Assembly (NCBI GenBank): GCA_035266845.1
Contig: DATFMP010000023.1
Coordinates: 1-64,000, forward strand
Origin: DATFMP01 sp035266845
GTDB lineage: Bacteria > SAR324 > JACQKK01
Reading direction: 5' to 3'
DNA length: 64,000 nt
The notes beneath the pieces are model-generated. The model ran no database searches. It was not told where the DNA came from and was given only the letters and a program-made list of their open reading frames with translations. Shown one piece after another: positions 61,201-64,000 of the stretch (position 1 is its first letter; each line of letters begins with the position of its first letter). The position numbers and the translations under genes were made by a program.

Positions 61201-62703
61201 ATGAGCAGCCGCGCCAGATCGAGCCATCGCCCCTTGCGCTGGGGCACCGCGCTGGCCCTGGTGTGCCTGCTGCTGCCTGCGGGCTTGGCGCACGCCCAGG
61301 ACACCACCGATGATACGCAGATCGAGGCGGCAGTGGTGTCCATCGAGGTCACGCAGCAGCATGCGGACTGGTATTCCCCCTGGCAGGGCACGCGCCCCGA
61401 ATCCATCGAGGGCTCCGGATTCATCATCGGCCCGGGACGCATCATCACCAATGCCCATGTGGTGAGCGACGCCCGGCAGATCATCGTGCGCCTCAGCGGC
61501 GACAATCAGCCCTACTTCGCGACCATCGAATTCGTCGGCCACGATACCGACCTGGCCACCCTGCACGTGAAGGACCCGGACTTCGCGAAGGGCGTGAAGC
61601 CGCTGGAATTGGGCGGCATTCCTTCGCTGCGCAGTCGGGTGCGCACCTACGGCTATCCGGCGGGTGGCGAGAAGATTTCCCGCACCGAAGGCGTCGTCTC
61701 GCGCGTGCAGTTCATCACCTACCTGCACACGGGCGCGGACAGCCACCTGGCGGTGCAGACCGATTCCGCGATCAACCCCGGCAACAGCGGCGGTCCGGTG
61801 ATCCAGGACGGCAAGGTGATCGGCGTGGCGTTTCAAACCGTGACCCGGCTCAGCAACGTCGGGTACTTCATCCCCACGCCCGTCATCAAGCGCTACCTGG
61901 CCGACGTGAAGGACGGCAGCTATGACGGCTATGGCGACCTGGGGGTCGTCACCGGGAACCTCATCAATCCGGCGTACCGGCAGTTTCTGGGGATGCCGGA
62001 CAAGCGCCTCGGCGTCGTGGTGGACAAGGTATTCCCGCGTTCCTCGGCCGATCCACTAATCCACGCGGACGACGTGATCCTGGCCGTGGACGGTGTGCCG
62101 GTGCTCTCCGACGGTACGATCCACTACTACGGCTATTCGTTGAGCTATCAGCAGGTCGTGGAGCAGAAGCAGCTCGGTGACAACGTCAAGGTCACCCTGT
62201 GGCGCCACGGAAAGCAGATGGACGTCGACTTCCCGCTCAAGCGCTTTCCGGACGCAAACCGGATGCGCGAGCAGTTCGACGAGAGGCCCCCCTACTTCAT
62301 CTACGCCGGCCTGGTGTTCATGAATTTGAACCGCGAGTACCTGGACACCTTCGGCAACTTCTGGGCGAACGCGGATAAGCCGCTACTCTACGAGCACTTC
62401 TTCGCGTCCATGGAGTCGGACCAGCCCTATCCCGGTGCGGTGGTGCTGAGCCGCGTTTTGCCGGCGAGCCTCAACAGTGCCTACACGGGCATGGTCAACA
62501 CGCTGGTGAAGTCGCTCAACGGCGTACCCATTCACACCCTGCGCGACCTCGAGACGGGCCTGCGCGCATCCAAAGGCGGCTACCACGTCCTCGAGCTGGA
62601 GCCGGGAGACGTGCTGCTCGTGCTGAGCAAATCCGCCGCGGATGCCGCGAATCCGGTGATTCTCAAGCGCTACGGCATCACCAAGGATCGGAACCTGCCG
62701 TGA
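61201..62703 (+). CDS. Exported HtrA/DegP-like serine protease with PDZ domains
   Basis: A 500-residue trypsin-like protease. The signal peptide MSSRARSSHRPLRWGTALAL continues with a hydrophobic core and AHA cleavage region (about residue 32). The catalytic triad is complete: H86 in TNAHVV, D117 in HDTDLATL and S196 in GNSGGP. Two PDZ-like segments follow (about 265-365 and 380-490; the first contains LGVVVDKVFPRSSADPLIHADD). Such proteases degrade or refold periplasmic proteins. The ATG at 61201 directly precedes the signal. The stop overlaps the GTG of a paralogous gene. Confidence 0.88.
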   Translation: MSSRARSSHRPLRWGTALALVCLLLPAGLAHAQDTTDDTQIEAAVVSIEVTQQHADWYSPWQGTRPESIEGSGFIIGPGRIITNAHVVSDARQIIVRLSGDNQPYFATIEFVGHDTDLATLHVKDPDFAKGVKPLELGGIPSLRSRVRTYGYPAGGEKISRTEGVVSRVQFITYLHTGADSHLAVQTDSAINPGNSGGPVIQDGKVIGVAFQTVTRLSNVGYFIPTPVIKRYLADVKDGSYDGYGDLGVVTGNLINPAYRQFLGMPDKRLGVVVDKVFPRSSADPLIHADDVILAVDGVPVLSDGTIHYYGYSLSYQQVVEQKQLGDNVKVTLWRHGKQMDVDFPLKRFPDANRMREQFDERPPYFIYAGLVFMNLNREYLDTFGNFWANADKPLLYEHFFASMESDQPYPGAVVLSRVLPASLNSAYTGMVNTLVKSLNGVPIHTLRDLETGLRASKGGYHVLELEPGDVLLVLSKSAADAANPVILKRYGITKDRNLP

Positions 62704-64000
62704 AGCCTGTCACCCGCCTGCTCTGGACGCTGCTGCTGGCAGCCTGCCTGTTCGCCCCTGCCGCATGGGGCGAGGAGAGTCCCGTCGCCGCCGGGGTGGT
62801 CTCCATCTCGGTGACGAGCCAGGCCTATGACCAGCTCATGCCCTGGATCAAGAACGCGGAGCAGTCGGCCACCGGGAACGCCGTCGTGGTGCGGGGCCAC
62901 AAGCTCATCACCACCGCCGATCTGGTGAAGAACGCCACCCTGATCGAGGTGCGCAAGTTCGGTCGCTACCCGGACTACCCGGCCAAGCTGACACTGGTGG
63001 ACTACGACCTGAACCTGGCGCTGCTGGAAGTGGACGATCCTGACTTCTGGAAGGGGCTGCACCCGCTGCCTCTCTCCAAGCGGCCCGTGCAGGTGGGGCA
63101 TTTCACCATCAACCGCTGGCGGGCCAACGGACGCTTCGAGCAGGGCACGGGCGAAGTGTCGGACGTGCTTGTCTCCAGTTCGCCCTACGGGCTGATGGAA
63201 TACCCCGTGATGCGCGGCACGACCAATATGGGCGGCCTGGGCTGGTCCGAGGTGCTCACGCACGATGGCGAGGTCGTGGGCCTCATCATCGGCCATTCCG
63301 AGCAGCGGATACAGGCCATCAACAGCGACCTGCTGCGACTGCTGGTGGAGGCATCCGAGCGCAAGCCGTTCTCCGGCTTTGCACACCGCGGCTTCTCATG
63401 GCAGCGGCTCAACCAGAAGAGCCTGCGGGCCTACCTGGGGCTGCAGCACAGCAAAACCGGCGTGCTCGTGCGCCGGGTGTTCACGGGCGGCACGGGCTCC
63501 ACAGAGCTGAAGCCGATGGACATCCTGCACCGAATTGCGGGCTACGCCATCAATCCGGAGGGCCGCATCGATCACCCCACCTACGGGCTGATCTCGTTCA
63601 CGATGGCCATCAACGCATCGTTGGCGCCCACCGTGCCCGTGGTCATCGAGCGGAACGGCAAGCGCATGAAGCTGGAGCTGAAACGGCGGCGCTTCCAGTC
63701 AGACGACTACCGCATTCCCCCGCCGCAGTTCGACCGGGCCAACGACTTCGTCGTGTTCGGCGGACTGGTGCTGCAGGAGCTGACCGTGGGCTATCTGCAG
63801 GCCTGGGGCAACGACTGGCGCGACAAGGCCCCGCCGCGCCTCGTGATCGAGTACGCCATGCACAGCCTGCGCGACCCGGGCTCGCCGCCGGAACGCGTGG
63901 TGTTCATCAGCCGCGTGCTGCCCGACCAGGCAAACGTGGGCTACGAGGACGTCACCAATGCCATTGTGCTGAGCGCTGACGGCAAGCCGATCCACTCGCT
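62700..64000 (+). CDS. Exported HtrA-like pseudoprotease, 3' end outside window
   Basis: A frame open from GTG at 62700 to the right edge (433 codons visible), overlapping the upstream protease stop by 4 bases (GTGA). It starts MKPVTRLLWTLLLAACLFAP, a signal peptide, and continues colinearly with the upstream protease, sharing for example LxxDPDFxKGLxPL and a C-terminal segment FVVFGGLVLQELTVGYLQAW. All three catalytic positions are changed: His to D74 (TTADLV), Asp to N105 (DLNLALLE) and Ser to M177 (TTNMGGLGW). It is thus a probable inactive partner or regulator. Confidence 0.82.
   Translation, partial: MKPVTRLLWTLLLAACLFAPAAWGEESPVAAGVVSISVTSQAYDQLMPWIKNAEQSATGNAVVVRGHKLITTADLVKNATLIEVRKFGRYPDYPAKLTLVDYDLNLALLEVDDPDFWKGLHPLPLSKRPVQVGHFTINRWRANGRFEQGTGEVSDVLVSSSPYGLMEYPVMRGTTNMGGLGWSEVLTHDGEVVGLIIGHSEQRIQAINSDLLRLLVEASERKPFSGFAHRGFSWQRLNQKSLRAYLGLQHSKTGVLVRRVFTGGTGSTELKPMDILHRIAGYAINPEGRIDHPTYGLISFTMAINASLAPTVPVVIERNGKRMKLELKRRRFQSDDYRIPPPQFDRANDFVVFGGLVLQELTVGYLQAWGNDWRDKAPPRLVIEYAMHSLRDPGSPPERVVFISRVLPDQANVGYEDVTNAIVLSADGKPIHS

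Overview
The window comes from a G+C-rich (about two thirds by eye), gene-dense bacterial chromosome. The cell is almost certainly Gram-negative (diderm): there are outer-membrane beta-barrel proteins, a periplasmic multihaem cytochrome, a c-haem chemoreceptor and exported HtrA-type proteases. Full yajC-secD-secF, dnaE, pnp, hrcA, argH and a tRNA-His gene without encoded CCA point to a core chromosomal segment, not a plasmid or prophage. I cannot name the lineage; the mixture would fit a deltaproteobacterium-like or candidate-phylum bacterium. No IS element, integrase, phage gene or CRISPR array was seen.

Layout. 1-10.6 kb: tail of an amidohydrolase gene, a TPP enzyme/threonine dehydratase pair, a copper-export operon (csoR-copA) with an operator inside its promoter, an outer-membrane protein, a chemoreceptor-like/ODP di-iron gene pair, and an FAH-family enzyme. 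11.0-13.9 kb: yajC-secD-secF. 14.8-31.0 kb: mainly plus-strand metabolic and membrane genes (fused oxoprolinase, AI-2E-type permease, argH, PilZ protein, molybdopterin oxidoreductase, tRNA-His, SMP-30-like lactonase on the minus strand, EamA transporter, GGCT-like protein, small DUF proteins). 31.0-40.0 kb: a long minus-strand run (AAA ATPase, nuclease-like protein, arsS, flavoprotein dehydrogenase, nitroreductase, hrcA, pnp). 40.2-48.3 kb: a pentahaem cytochrome convergent with a c-haem methyl-accepting protein, an AT-rich island, dnaE with a small membrane protein, and a solitary TIR-domain protein. 48.7-53.1 kb: a tightly coupled operon for an Old-Yellow-Enzyme-like dehydrogenase, an ETF alpha subunit and a FixC-like ETF:quinone oxidoreductase. 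55.1-61.0 kb: a chemotaxis cluster cheA-cheW-cheR-cheB. 61.2-64.0 kb: an HtrA-like protease overlapping a paralogue that has lost its whole catalytic triad; the latter runs off the window.

Theme. Sensing and motility recur: a Che core cluster, a haem-binding chemoreceptor, a cytosolic receptor-like protein coupled to an oxygen-binding di-iron (ODP) domain, and a PilZ protein. The most noteworthy candidates for undescribed biology are the receptor-like/ODP pair with two receptor-tip-like segments, the protease/pseudoprotease tandem, the AAA ATPase plus PD-(D/E)XK-like pair, the orphan TIR protein, and the ETF-alpha-only electron-transfer operon.
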